Part shown: positions 1 to 8,558 of the stretch, piece by piece | Position numbering within the stretch: position 1 is the first letter of the stretch | Layout of the letters: every line of letters begins with the position of its first letter | DNA from: Chromera velia | Lineage: Eukaryota > Sar > Chromeraceae | Assembly (NCBI GenBank): GCA_018398765.1 | Contig: JAHBMJ010003087.1 | Location: forward strand, 1 to 13,331 | DNA: 13,331 nt | Reading direction: 5' to 3' | Position numbers and translations under genes: made by a program | The notes under the pieces: generated by a model | The model's database searches: none | What the model saw: only the letters and a program-made list of their open reading frames with translations | What the model was told of the DNA's origin: nothing

Positions 1-560
1 GTCCCTCTAGCTTCCTCTCCCTGTCCCTCTTCCGCTTCCGCTTCCGCTTTCTCTACGCTCCCTCTCCCTCTCTGCATTTCTAGAAACTTACTCATACTGA
101 TGGGAGGACTCCGCCGAGCCTGAGTGTCATCTTGTACCGTCTCCTAAGTGTCGTGTACTGCGAGAGAGACGAAAGAAGTTGCGTAGCTATAGATTGATAC
201 GTATTCATGAAAAACATGTTGTGAAAAATGATTATTCTAATTAGATATTTCTTATAGACAGATAATGATTGTTCTGATTAGGTACTTTTCATAATCATTA
301 TGTGTTTCTCTAAAAGTATGTCAGTAATCATTATTAAAATTATTTAATGACCTACTAATGATTATTGCTTTACCTTAATCAGTCACTAATCATTAGTGAG
401 TTAACCCACTGATGAGTCAATTCATCATAATCAGATGATGATTTATCATCAATGATTCATATTAGCATTCATATCATTATCATCGTCACGAGTGTTTGAA
501 AATAATGCCTAGACATTCATTCATTCTGAGTCATTCATTCACTTGTTTATTCATACAGAG
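1..560. other. AT-rich non-coding flank with dispersed short repeats
   Basis: The first ~80 bases are pyrimidine-rich and include three tandem CTTCCG units near 31-50. From about 185 to 500 the DNA becomes AT-rich and holds many copies, in both orientations, of an AATCATTA / TAATGATT core (for example near 226, 264, 290, 330, 357 and 390). I see no coding potential. The same motif family recurs at 7030-7960 on the far side of the gene pair, so the genes sit between two stretches of similar repeat DNA. The end of the cyclotransferase gene lies just to the right on the minus strand, so its 3' untranslated region probably falls here. Confidence 0.6.
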
Positions 561-2449
561 TCATTGTAAGATGGTCCTGTACATTCGTGCCCATCTCTTT
601 CCGGTGAGAAGAAACTCTCCTTTCTGGGAATCGAGCACTGTGACACCATTGAATACATCCTCCCCGTTGTATGTCTCTTCAGGAAAAGGCAAACTGGGAA
701 AATCCCACACAGCCTCCGCAACCCCACTCGACGCATTGATCAAAACCAATGAATTAGTCAACCAGATGTTACATAGGAAATAGTCCCCCCTTCCCCCCTG
801 CAATCCCGACAAAACCGATCCAGGGTTTCTCCACAATTCCAGATCATTCAACCGAGTGACCAAAAATCCCCCCCTGTCTTGTACTGGAGTCAGAGAAACC
901 GCCTCAGCCTCCATCGACGGAAGCCGAGAGACATCCCCAAAGACATCTGCCTCTGCCCCAGACTCTCCCCCCATCCATGGCAGAGACGAAGAAAGACTCT
1001 GGCTTTGCCATGGCCACAGGGACATCGTCATGGACGAAGACGGCACGGAACTGCTATCTCTCCCTGCCAACATTGCACTCGGACTCTCTTGCCCTCCCTC
1101 TGCCTCTTCCCCCGTCTCCCTTTCCACCGCCGTCTCGGGCGATGTCAGAGGAGGGGAGTCCAGCAAGTCGTCGTCCACTTTCAGGAGAGTCGTAATGATG
1201 TGATGGGACCCGTCTGTTAGTCTGAGTCTGAACACTGACTTGGAGGGAGCAGTACCAGCAGGAAACAACGTCTTTTTCTGTTTCCGCCCATCTTCCACCA
1301 AGTCAGCAATCAGACCCCACCCTTGCCCTGTGGTTGTGCGAAGAGGGAACTTGAAGAGCGGCTTCAAGTCAGACAGGCGGTATCCAAACCCAAGACCGCT
1401 CTTCCACGTCAACTGAAACAACAAATTCTTTTCTGGGATGGCTGCCACACCCTCACCAAAATACTGGGGAGGGAGATCTCGGGAGAATAAAACTCTGGAG
1501 AGGTCCAACTCCCCCCCCCTCGACTGAAATCCTCCTGACATGTCCCCAGAGTACGAAGATGACACCCCCTTGCTACTCCGCGCTTCGGAATCTACCCATG
1601 CGTTTGCACGCGCAAGAACCGGTTGAGGTGGAGGCGCCTGTGCCTGGGAGTGAGGGAGAGCTCCCATCTTCATCCGTCTGAGTGTGATACGAGACTGCCC
1701 CCACAGCCCTGCAATGCACAGAGAACAAAAATTCAAAACTGCTCTCGTCAAAGCGATTCATTGCACGACATGCAGGAGCACTGTTTCTTTTCCAAGCACG
1801 ATAAGAAGTGATCCCAGCATGCGACAGTGCAGAGAGAACTGAAAATGGGGGTCACGGAAAAGGAGTGAGTGGATGGGATGGTCCACTTTTTGGCGCTTCT
1901 TCCGTTGCGTCCGCACAGAACAGAGAGAGACAGTCACAGTGTCAGCGTGTGCGTGCGTGTGTGTGAGAGAGAGAGAGAGGACTGGCGGGATCCGAAAACG
2001 TCTAACCGGGGACCTGTCAGACAAAGAGGAAAATAGGAAAGAGGAGCAGACGACAGGCACATGCAGAAATATCTCAAGGCTGCTCTGAAACTGCACACAC
2101 AGAGGAAAACGTGCACATTTACCAGTACAGAGACGCAAAAGAAACTCTCCGGTGACATTCATAGCTGGATGAGCTTGCAAGACGGAAATACGGTGAGTCA
2201 GTGACTAAAACGAAAGAATGAACGCAACGAGGACTGACCAGTGCCTTCCACGAGAACTCTCTCTTGTGTCTTGCTTGCATCTGCGGGTGGAGGGAACGAC
2301 ACGAGTGCGAGGCCTTGTGTGAAGTCTGTGGGGGGGTGTCTAAAGGTTTGGAGAATTTGGTGTGGCCTTGAGGGCCCGACAGTGGCCTGCACTTCTGTGA
2401 GCAGGTCGCGGTCTTTGCTCGAGGGGTAGATTGACAGCCGTGCCTGCAT
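561..2449 (-). CDS. glutaminyl-peptide cyclotransferase (plant/bacterial type beta-propeller), at least two exons
   Basis: This enzyme cyclises N-terminal Gln to pyroglutamate. The minus-strand model joins exon 2449-2239 to exon 1708-561 by a GT-AG intron (2238-1709, phase 1), giving 452 residues with TGA at 563-561. Family motifs appear in order: FTQGL (43-47); EGTGLWGQS, whose Gly71 codon is split by the intron; YFGEG with Glu156; LTW with Trp172; GWGL with Trp201; LNDLE with Asn358; CNIW with Trp386; DVFNG (421-425); LTGKRW with Lys441. These correspond, from memory, to the active-site residues of papaya glutamine cyclase. Two low-complexity inserts, about 86-137 and 249-348, explain why it is longer than the usual ~300 residues. 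The ATG at 2449 directly follows an in-frame TGA and gives no signal peptide. Since these enzymes are normally secreted, an upstream exon is likely. Family call is strong; the 5' end is uncertain. Confidence 0.85.
1709..2238 (-). other. intron of the cyclotransferase gene
   Basis: On the minus strand the donor reads CACTG|GTCAGT and the acceptor reads CATTGCAG|GGCTG, after a T-rich stretch. Both boundaries are phase 1 and the join creates the family's conserved STG-x-x-G-like segment (EGTGLWG). The intron holds a short (GT)n(GA)n tract near 1949-1979. Reading frames that look open through it are driven by that simple repeat. Confidence 0.8.
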
Positions 2450-2768
2450 TCAGCCACTCACTCAAATGAAGGTCAGTCAGTCAGTCAGTCAGTCAGTCAG
2501 TCAGCCAGTCAGCCAGTCAGTCAGTCAGTCAGTCAGTCAGTCAGTCAGTCAGTCAGTCAGTCAGTCAGTCAGTCAGTCAGTGACACACTTACTGACTCAT
2601 TCACTTACTGACTCATTCACTAAGTTAGCCACATCCTTAGCTAGTCAGTGAGCCAGTCACCCCCTGAACCCCTCTACCTCATTATATCTCAGCTCAAATC
2701 ACTCCAAAGATGTGTCTACCCATACAGCGCACATTAATCACACCCCCACAGCACCAGGGATCGCCTAC
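2444..2768 (-). other. possible intron containing a CAGT microsatellite
   Basis: If the open stretch 3353-2769 is an upstream exon of the cyclotransferase gene, it would end at CTGCAG|GTAGGC (donor GT at 2768-2767) and join after AATGCAG (AG at 2445-2444). Both boundaries are phase 0. The acceptor has a weak pyrimidine tract. The intron would be 325 bases and would contain the whole tetranucleotide array. If the gene instead starts at the ATG at 2449, this is 5' flank. Confidence 0.35.
2473..2582. repeat. (CAGT)n tetranucleotide microsatellite
   Basis: About 27 tandem tetranucleotides run without a length change, with two CAGC variants near 2504 and 2512. It is followed at 2587-2618 by two exact copies of a related 16-base unit, ACTTACTGACTCATTC. 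Open frames through it give artificial SVSQ repeats and are not a protein gene. Confidence 0.97.
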
Positions 2769-3353
2769 CTGCAGCGGTGCGAATACATCTTCAAGTCTCT
2801 CCGAGAACTCTCGAACAGAATTCTGCGAAGGAAACAGCCCGCTAGTGCTCGTCGCCTCTCTCGCGCTGCTCTTCCTGCGCCTTCCCCTGATGGCTGGAGA
2901 AGTGCTGGTTGATGCGGTGCTTTCCGTTTCGCTCTCGGAAGGTGATGAGGAAGAGGCTGATGAAGACAACGACGAGACATTGGGGAGACGGGAACTCAGT
3001 TCTTTTTGCCGTCTCCTCGTCCCCTTCTCGTGTCTCCTGAAAGACAGAGCGGATCCGGACAATCTCCTCACATGTCCCCTCTGTGACGCAACACACAGAT
3101 GATTACGCAAAGAGAGGCCTGGTGTTGGCAGCGGAATGAACCCTTGGGAATGTTTGGCTCTTCGATTGGGTATATGAAACCAGTGTTGGGATGATGCGAT
3201 GTGCGCCGGGAAACTGCTTCTCATTTCCTTTCTGCCCGTCTGTGACAGCCCTGAGTTTACAGACCGTGTCGACAAGGCAAACTTTGAGGAATGGGTGCAG
3301 AAAGATAGAGACAGAGAGAGGGCTTTCAGCAACCTCAACATTCTCTCTGTCAT
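2769..3353 (-). CDS. putative upstream exon, possibly the N-terminus of the cyclotransferase
   Basis: The minus strand stays open for over 200 codons here. The first ATG is at 3353; the frame upstream of it has only a TTG at 3392. The first residues (MTERMLRLLKALSLSLSFC) have a basic start and a hydrophobic run and could act as a signal peptide or anchor. The rest is basic and Ser-rich, with a poly-Ser/Glu segment near residues 118-140, and I recognise no domain. It ends at a good donor (CTGCAG|GTAGGC) in phase 0, matching a possible acceptor at 2444. Joined to the two confident exons this would give 645 residues in frame. The low complexity makes coding status uncertain; it could be a separate gene or a chance open frame. 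Confidence 0.35.
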
Positions 3354-3392
3354 GCGAAGAGAGCCGTCTCCTTGATGAGGAGTTTCACTCAA

Positions 3393-4028
3393 TCAAACAA
3401 CACGTCAACGTTTGGAGGAATTTCATCGCGTGAAGAGGCCAAGAGACGGGAGTCAATTCCTTCCAATCAATCGGACGCAAGTAGTAGATGTGTATTTGTG
3501 TGATCCTCAGGTGAACGATGGACCTCTTCGGAGGCTGTTCCGGGACATATGGGGTTTTGTGCGAGGGCCGGCCTCCGGGGGGGGGGTGCCGGAGCCCGCG
3601 CGCGCGCGAGGCCCGCGCGGGGGCGCCCTCGCCGCGATCGCGGAGACGCGGTCGGGGTGTCATGCAGACTGATGATTGCATGCATAGTGACGACGGTCTT
3701 CGACTCTTCGATCCTCTCCTTCTTCTTCGATCACCGCCACTGAGGCCCACATGGTCAAAGTCTGAGCAGCTGGGGCGACACATCCTTCGTGGACACACCA
3801 GGGCGCCTGTATAGAGGTGTATTGCAGTAAGACCGTTTTTGAATTTGTGAGATCGAAGGGCGCTTAATTGGCTCCTCGACTGAGGTTCCTTTTCGGCGCC
3901 TGTCTCCCTGTGCGTGCCTGTTTTGCTTCACGTGTGGTATTGAAGGGGTCTTTGAGCAGAGAAGGTTGAGCTGCTGTGTACAGTCTTGCTTTTTGTACTT
4001 GCTCACAAGAAAGCATTCGTAAAGTACC
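3393..4028. promoter_or_regulatory. intergenic region between divergent genes, with a GC-rich island
   Basis: This stretch separates the minus-strand cyclotransferase (or its putative upstream exon) from the plus-strand mutase, so both promoters may lie here. No TATA-like element is evident. Between about 3556 and 3660 the composition jumps to nearly all G and C, with CG-rich alternations and short palindromes (for example CCGCGATCGCGG near 3630), then returns to ordinary composition. Small open frames across the island on both strands are probably composition effects. The last ~200 bases should include the mutase 5' untranslated region. Confidence 0.45.
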
Positions 4029-5749
4029 ATGCGAAGGTGTGGTCTGACAGTGTTTGCGACCGCCGCAATGTTCTGTTCCCATTCCCTCGGCTTCCAGTTG
4101 CTGCGAAAGAATGTTGGCAGAAACAAAGCAGCAGAGGCGGTCCGCGGGCAGAGTCGCGCGTTCTCGCGAAGGTGCCCTCTCCAGATGGTGAACAAGGAGC
4201 AGGTCGCAACCGTAACAGAACAGAATGGAAAGGCCCCTGCCTACACATTCACAATTGTGCGACACGGTGAGTGAAATCCCGTCTTGCCCGCCATCCATAT
4301 CCTTCCGCAGAAGGGTTTTCAGCACTTTGACATACCGCGTTGCCTCTGGATTGTCTGCAAGGCCTCCTTTTGTACGTGTCGTTCTGCGTGGAGGACATCT
4401 TCATGCATGACCCCACAACGCGATAATCGCGCTTTCTCAATTAATTTCCTGCTGCAGGGCACAGCTCCTGGAATGCAGCGAATCTCTTCACAGGGTGGGC
4501 AGACGTTCCTCTCGCCGAGGAGGGCGTTGCAGAGTGTAAGGAGGCGGCTGAGATTTTGAGCAAGGCCGGGATGGGGTTTGACATTGTCCACACGTCTATG
4601 TTGAAGAGAGCCATTCAGACTACGTGGACGATTTTGGAGGAGATGGACAGGATGTACACTCCCATAGAGTACCAGTGGAGACTGAACGAGAGACACTACG
4701 GAGAGCTGCAGGGGAGAAACAAAAAGGAGACGGTGGAAAAATTCGGGGCAGATCAGGTCAGGGACTCAGGGGAATTCCGCTTCTGTTCATTCAGGGCCGG
4801 GTCGTCTGGGGTTGAAAAGGAGTGAAGAGAAAACGGTGCGAAATGACACGTCATGGCAGTCCTTTGGGTGTCTCAGAGGATTGCGGTCTGATTGATTTGT
4901 GTGATGACTTCTTGGCGCTTTACGTAAACCACGGGTTGTAGTCCGCATTCCTCGCGGTACTCTTCCATGCCCTGGTCTTTTGTCAAACAAGACTTCACCG
5001 CGCTCATTCCTAGCCGGCTCGGGACAGAGTTGTGACCGCACGCCTGGTTCTTCCTCTCTACCTGTCCACATGGAATGCAAGAGGACTCATTTCCCTCCTT
5101 CGTTCCTGCATGTTAATTCGGACAGGTCCAAATCTGGAGGCGGAGTTACGACATCCCCCCTCCTCCCGTGGAAGGAGGGAAGAGCAACAAGTGGTGGCCT
5201 GGAAATGACGCCCGGTAGGTGAGTCGGTCATTAGTGAGCACACCCTCTCTCTCTCTCTTTTGCTGAAAGGGAGGGGCATCCTGTGAGTCTAGATGAGCAT
5301 GCGCAGTGAATGCGCAGGAGAGATCCCGCAAGCATCAACTCAAGTCATGAGCAGTCACGGACAAAGCTTTGCGTGCTTCGATTCCCCCCCCCCGGGGGGG
5401 TTGGAGGAGAGAAGTCTGTCTGAAGAGACTTTTCTGAGACCTCTCTGGTTCCTGGGATTGAATGGGTTCTGGCCTTCCTTCTTGCTTCTTCTTGAAACGA
5501 ACGAATGAACGAACAGCCGGATGGATGGACTGATCGCTGGATTGACGGTGGTAGCCATCTGACCTCTCCCTCTCTCTTCCTCTTCCTCTCTTTTCATTCT
5601 GCTGTTTTTTACACGGTCGGACAGATGCGTGCCTGTTGGCCGAAGCAGACAGAGACGTGACAAAAGTGCATGCGTGTCTCTGTGCGTCTGTGACCACGTG
5701 TATGACAAAAAGAAAAGAGCCCCCCTCTCTGATTCTCCCCACCCCCCAC

Positions 5750-5786
<37 letters not shown>

Positions 5787-5798
5787 CCTCTCTCTTTG

Positions 5799-5857
<59 letters not shown>

Positions 5858-5991
5858 GTGCAGGTGTAGGTGTAGTTGTAGGTGTGTGAGTTCGTATGCA
5901 GGTTGACTGAGTGTGTGCGTGGGTGCGCGGGTTTTTGGTTCGGTGCTTGGGAGAGAGAGAGGGGGAGAGACAGACTCTGTGAACGTTTGCT

Positions 5992-6049
<58 letters not shown>

Positions 6050-6679
6050 TACGCAGGAGTGCCGGAGGAGGAGCTTCCCTTCAGCGAATCTCTTTTAGAC
6101 ACGAAGAAGAGAGTCCTGCCCTGCTGGTTCGGAAACATTTTGCCTGATATCGTGGTCAGTCACCAAATCCGTCTTCCATCCTGTCTGCAACTCTAACACG
6201 TTAGAGCGTCAGCCATTCAGTTCACGAATGAGTGTGTCAGCCGGACGAGGCGGTGGATTGGTCCTCTGACAGGCAGAACCAACTCCCTTCCTCCATTCCT
6301 CAATCTGCGCCTGCAGTTTCTTCTTCTGCGGCCCTTGCATCCTCTGAAGGAATCAATCTTTGTTCAAATGTGCATTCTTTTTCGATTCTCACGAAGAGCA
6401 ATTTGCCCTTTCTTTGGATTCCCGCAGGGCGGAAAGCGCGTCCTGGTGTCTGCCCACGGGAACTCGATCCGTGCCCTCCTCCAGTACCTCGACGACATTC
6501 CTGATGACGTCATCACAGAGCTGAACGTCCCAACTGGGGTACCCCTCTGCTACTACCTCGATGAGAACCTTCAACCCCTGAAGCACCCTGACGGAATCGG
6601 GCCCCTCTCGGGGAATTACCTGGGAGATCAGGAGAAGATTAGAGCGCGGATTGAGGGCGTGAAGAAACAGACAGGGTAG
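4029..6679 (+). CDS. cofactor-dependent phosphoglycerate mutase, probably plastid-targeted, five exons
   Basis: It interconverts 3- and 2-phosphoglycerate through a phosphohistidine. Exons are 4029-4266, 4458-4756, 5126-5214, 6049-6154 and 6428-6679: 984 bases, 327 residues, all junctions GT-AG and in phase. Motifs of the 2,3-bisphosphoglycerate-dependent family: VRHG with catalytic His79; FTGWADVPL (90-98); TSMLKRAIQT with Arg130; LNERHYGELQG with Glu157; QIWRRSYDIPPPP (181-193); SAHGNS with His254; NVPTGVP (277-283). Residues 1-72 extend beyond bacterial GpmA. They comprise a hydrophobic signal-peptide-like segment (about 5-21), then Phe22, then a basic Arg/Ser/Ala stretch, as in bipartite plastid presequences. 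An in-frame TAA at 4020-4022 supports the ATG at 4029. The C-terminal segment also has a short insert (about 297-307). Family and exon structure are strong; plastid location is inference. Confidence 0.95.
4267..4457 (+). other. intron 1 of the phosphoglycerate mutase gene
   Basis: Donor CACG|GTGAGT, acceptor CTGCTGCAG|GG, phase 1. It splits the Gly80 codon just after the catalytic histidine; joining restores RHGHSSWN. Confidence 0.92.
4757..5125 (+). other. intron 2 of the phosphoglycerate mutase gene
   Basis: Donor GATCAG|GTCAGG, acceptor TTCGGACAG|GTCC, phase 0. The join gives ADQ-VQIWRR, matching the family's conserved segment. It contains an unrelated frame ending in a stop at 4825 and nothing else recognisable. 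Confidence 0.9.
5384..5400. repeat. C-run/G-run palindrome
   Basis: Ten C followed directly by seven G form a perfect C7G7 palindrome inside intron 3. It could form a hairpin in DNA or RNA, and is also a likely site of sequencing length error. Confidence 0.9.
5752..5855. repeat. (CT)n(GT)n composite microsatellite, first copy
   Basis: A long CT run, interrupted by CCCC and TTTG, switches at about 5825 to 15 units of TG. A degenerate AGGTGT stretch follows to about 5888. Open frames through it encode artificial Ser-Leu and Val-Cys repeats. Confidence 0.97.
5991..6045. repeat. (CT)n(GT)n composite microsatellite, second copy, at a splice acceptor
   Basis: About 12 CT units are followed by 15 GT units (6015-6044) that run straight into GCAG, the acceptor of exon 4. 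The CT part would serve as the polypyrimidine tract. The GA run at 5951-5970 is complementary to the CT run and could pair with it. Confidence 0.97.
6155..6427 (+). other. intron 4 of the phosphoglycerate mutase gene
   Basis: Donor ATCGTG|GTCAGT, acceptor TGGATTCCCGCAG|GGCGG, phase 0. The join gives DIV-GGKRVLVSAHGNS, continuous with the family sequence. The upstream pyrimidine-rich stretch is good. Confidence 0.92.
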
Positions 6680-8142
6680 GTACTAAGAGGTTTAGTCGTG
6701 TCAGGTGAATCTTCCTGCGGAGCGAGACAAATTAAACGCAGAGACGAGAGACACGCGGATGGATGAGCAACGATCGATACGGAAGAATTTCCCTCCACAA
6801 TGTGGCCACAGGTTTCAAGACGTTCTATTTTGTTTGCCGCATTCATTTTGAGGTTCAGTCTTCACCACATTTTAAGAGGCACTGACAAGCCGTGTATCGA
6901 CTTCATCAAGCACATTTTGATGTCGATACGTGATTTAGTTTTCGAGGCTCAGTAGAATTTTAGAGAGAATAGCTTTGCATAAACTATATAATCACTATTA
7001 AAGTATTCTAGTCCGAGTTTGTTTTAAAGTTTATCATTATGGCCATCAATGAGTTAACTCAATAATCATTATCACATCATTAGCCGAAGGCAGTAATATG
7101 ATTATTGAGTGATTAACTAATGACAATAATCATTACTGAAATAGAATAATTTTAGTAATGAGTATATTGTATTTCATTAGTGATTATTAGTTTCATTTTT
7201 TTTTAAGAAAAAACGTCATCAGTGGGATAACTCAAACCAAATTTTTCTAATAATTATTTTTTTATAACCACTATTTAAAAAATAATAATTTTTTTAATCA
7301 TGAACAAAAATACGTTTCACAAGCTTTAGTGGGCTTAATCAAAGTTTTAAAACACATTATTTTAAGAACTTTGATTCGTTTTTCACCTAAAAACACGCCA
7401 TAAATCTGACAAAATTTTATGGTAAAGTTGAGGGTTTTGCATAATTATTATGGCTTATTATCGGTTTATGATAATTATTATTGCTATTATCTAAATAATG
7501 GCCTTATTTCAATAATCATTATTGAGTTATCTCAGTGATGGTGTTTTAAAACGTTTTTAAAAAGTATTTTAAAGTCTTTTTTAAATTAAACCCTTTCAGT
7601 TCACACTTTTTTGACTTTTAGCTTGACCTCTCTGAATCTAACTACCACTTGAAACTTTAAGCCGCATTTTTGGATAAGTTTGAAAGTCCGCACCGCAGGC
7701 GCGGATCATTTACGGTGTCTTGAAAGCCAAAGCCGCATATTTGGACAGTGTTTTGACCATCTATACCGCAGGTGTGGACAGTCTCTTGAAAAACGACTCC
7801 GCAGATAGAGATCATCTTGATTATATTTTTTCAAGTGGCACTTAGGTTCAGGAAGGTTTTTAGCTTGAATGAATATTCATTACTGGATTTTTGTATTATT
7901 ATTTGAAGTGAGTAATCATTATCAGATTTTAATAGTTACTATGAAAACCCGATAATGATTATTCACTTAAGCTTTGAATTAACCGACTGATTCAGCGTTT
8001 GTTAGATATTTATCTTGATATTTATATACATCTATGAAGTTAACTTACTAGGCGTAGGATATTAAAAACAATAATCAAAAATAATAATCAAAACAAAAAA
8101 AAAATGACCATATGATTCAAATGAAAAAAATGTAAAGTTTGA
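6680..8142. other. AT-rich non-coding region with dispersed repeats
   Basis: The first ~180 bases are the likely 3' flank of the mutase. From about 6950 the DNA turns AT-rich with long A and T runs. Copies of the AATCATTA / TAATGATT family lie near 7056, 7096, 7128, 7519, 7914 and 7951. Several sit beside GAGTTA-x-CTC segments like the one near 400. No open frame looks like a gene. Confidence 0.6.
7648..7815. repeat. imperfect ~33-base tandem repeat with CCGCA core
   Basis: Five degenerate units each have TTGA (7649, 7680, 7720, 7753, 7786), then CCGCA and usually GGA 5-6 bases later. Unit lengths are about 31, 40, 33 and 33 bases. The repeat is G+C-richer than the surrounding DNA. Function unknown. 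Confidence 0.55.
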
Positions 8143-8558
8143 CCTATAGGTAGTGACCATGTTTGATTTGATTTGATTTGATTTGAGGTAGGGCTTAAGC
8201 TCAAATCAAATATCCAGTCAGGGAGGACCTAGTGTTTAAAGACCTATCAAATATGATCAAATATTTGATTAATATGACTTTCAACCTCAAATATGAAGGT
8301 CCCAAAAAAACTTTTGCAAGTACCGATCCATCATGCATGCTGATTCAAATAAAAAAACCTAAATCTTGATGGTTTGCTCTCAAAAAAAAAATGTTTTGAG
8401 CTGCACTGAAATTGACGTTTCACCCCCTTTTACTTCATGCAGAGGTAAACCGATCAGCTGAACGTTTTTCCGAACAGCTGTGTTAACGTTTCTGGTGCTG
8501 GAACATCTTTTACGGCCCCCTTTTTGAGCGTCTGCAAACATTTTACACCCTGCAAAGA

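Larger units (their letters stand above)
5215..6048 (+). other. intron 3 of the phosphoglycerate mutase gene, microsatellite-rich
   Basis: Donor GCCCG|GTAGGTGAG, acceptor GTGTGCAG|TTAC, phase 2, restoring Arg209-Tyr210 (R-Y-A-G). At 834 bases it is the gene's longest intron. It holds a C10G7 palindromic run (5384-5400), a CT/GT composite at 5752-5855, a GA tract at 5951-5970 and a second CT/GT composite at 5991-6045 that abuts the acceptor. Confidence 0.92.

Noticed and set aside
856-1220. Plus-strand open frames opposite the cyclotransferase 3' exon
   Set aside because: The minus strand here has clear family motifs on both sides; the plus frames are mirror images of low-complexity sequence.
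561-1751. Cyclotransferase as a single-exon gene starting at 1751
   Set aside because: That position is TTG, the first in-frame ATG is at 1673, and the FTQGL motif would be missing; the two-exon model fits motif and phase.
1758-2180. Minus-strand 140-codon open frame
   Set aside because: It lies within the cyclotransferase intron, is partly driven by GT/GA repeats (Thr-His runs), and does not match the splice phases.
2466-2651. Plus-strand open frame encoding SVSQ repeats
   Set aside because: Produced entirely by the CAGT microsatellite.
3412-3814. Plus- and minus-strand open frames across the GC-rich island
   Set aside because: Gly/Ala/Arg/Pro-rich translation in several frames at once indicates composition, not coding.
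5629-6196. Plus-strand open frames with Ser-Leu and Val-Cys repeats
   Set aside because: Translation of CT and GT microsatellites inside intron 3 of the mutase; only the last part from 6049 is a true exon, in a single frame.
6674-6684. Splice donor GG|GTAGGT at the mutase stop codon
   Set aside because: The sequence could serve as a donor, but the family's C-terminus is reached here and TAG is in frame; no further exon with mutase similarity is seen downstream.
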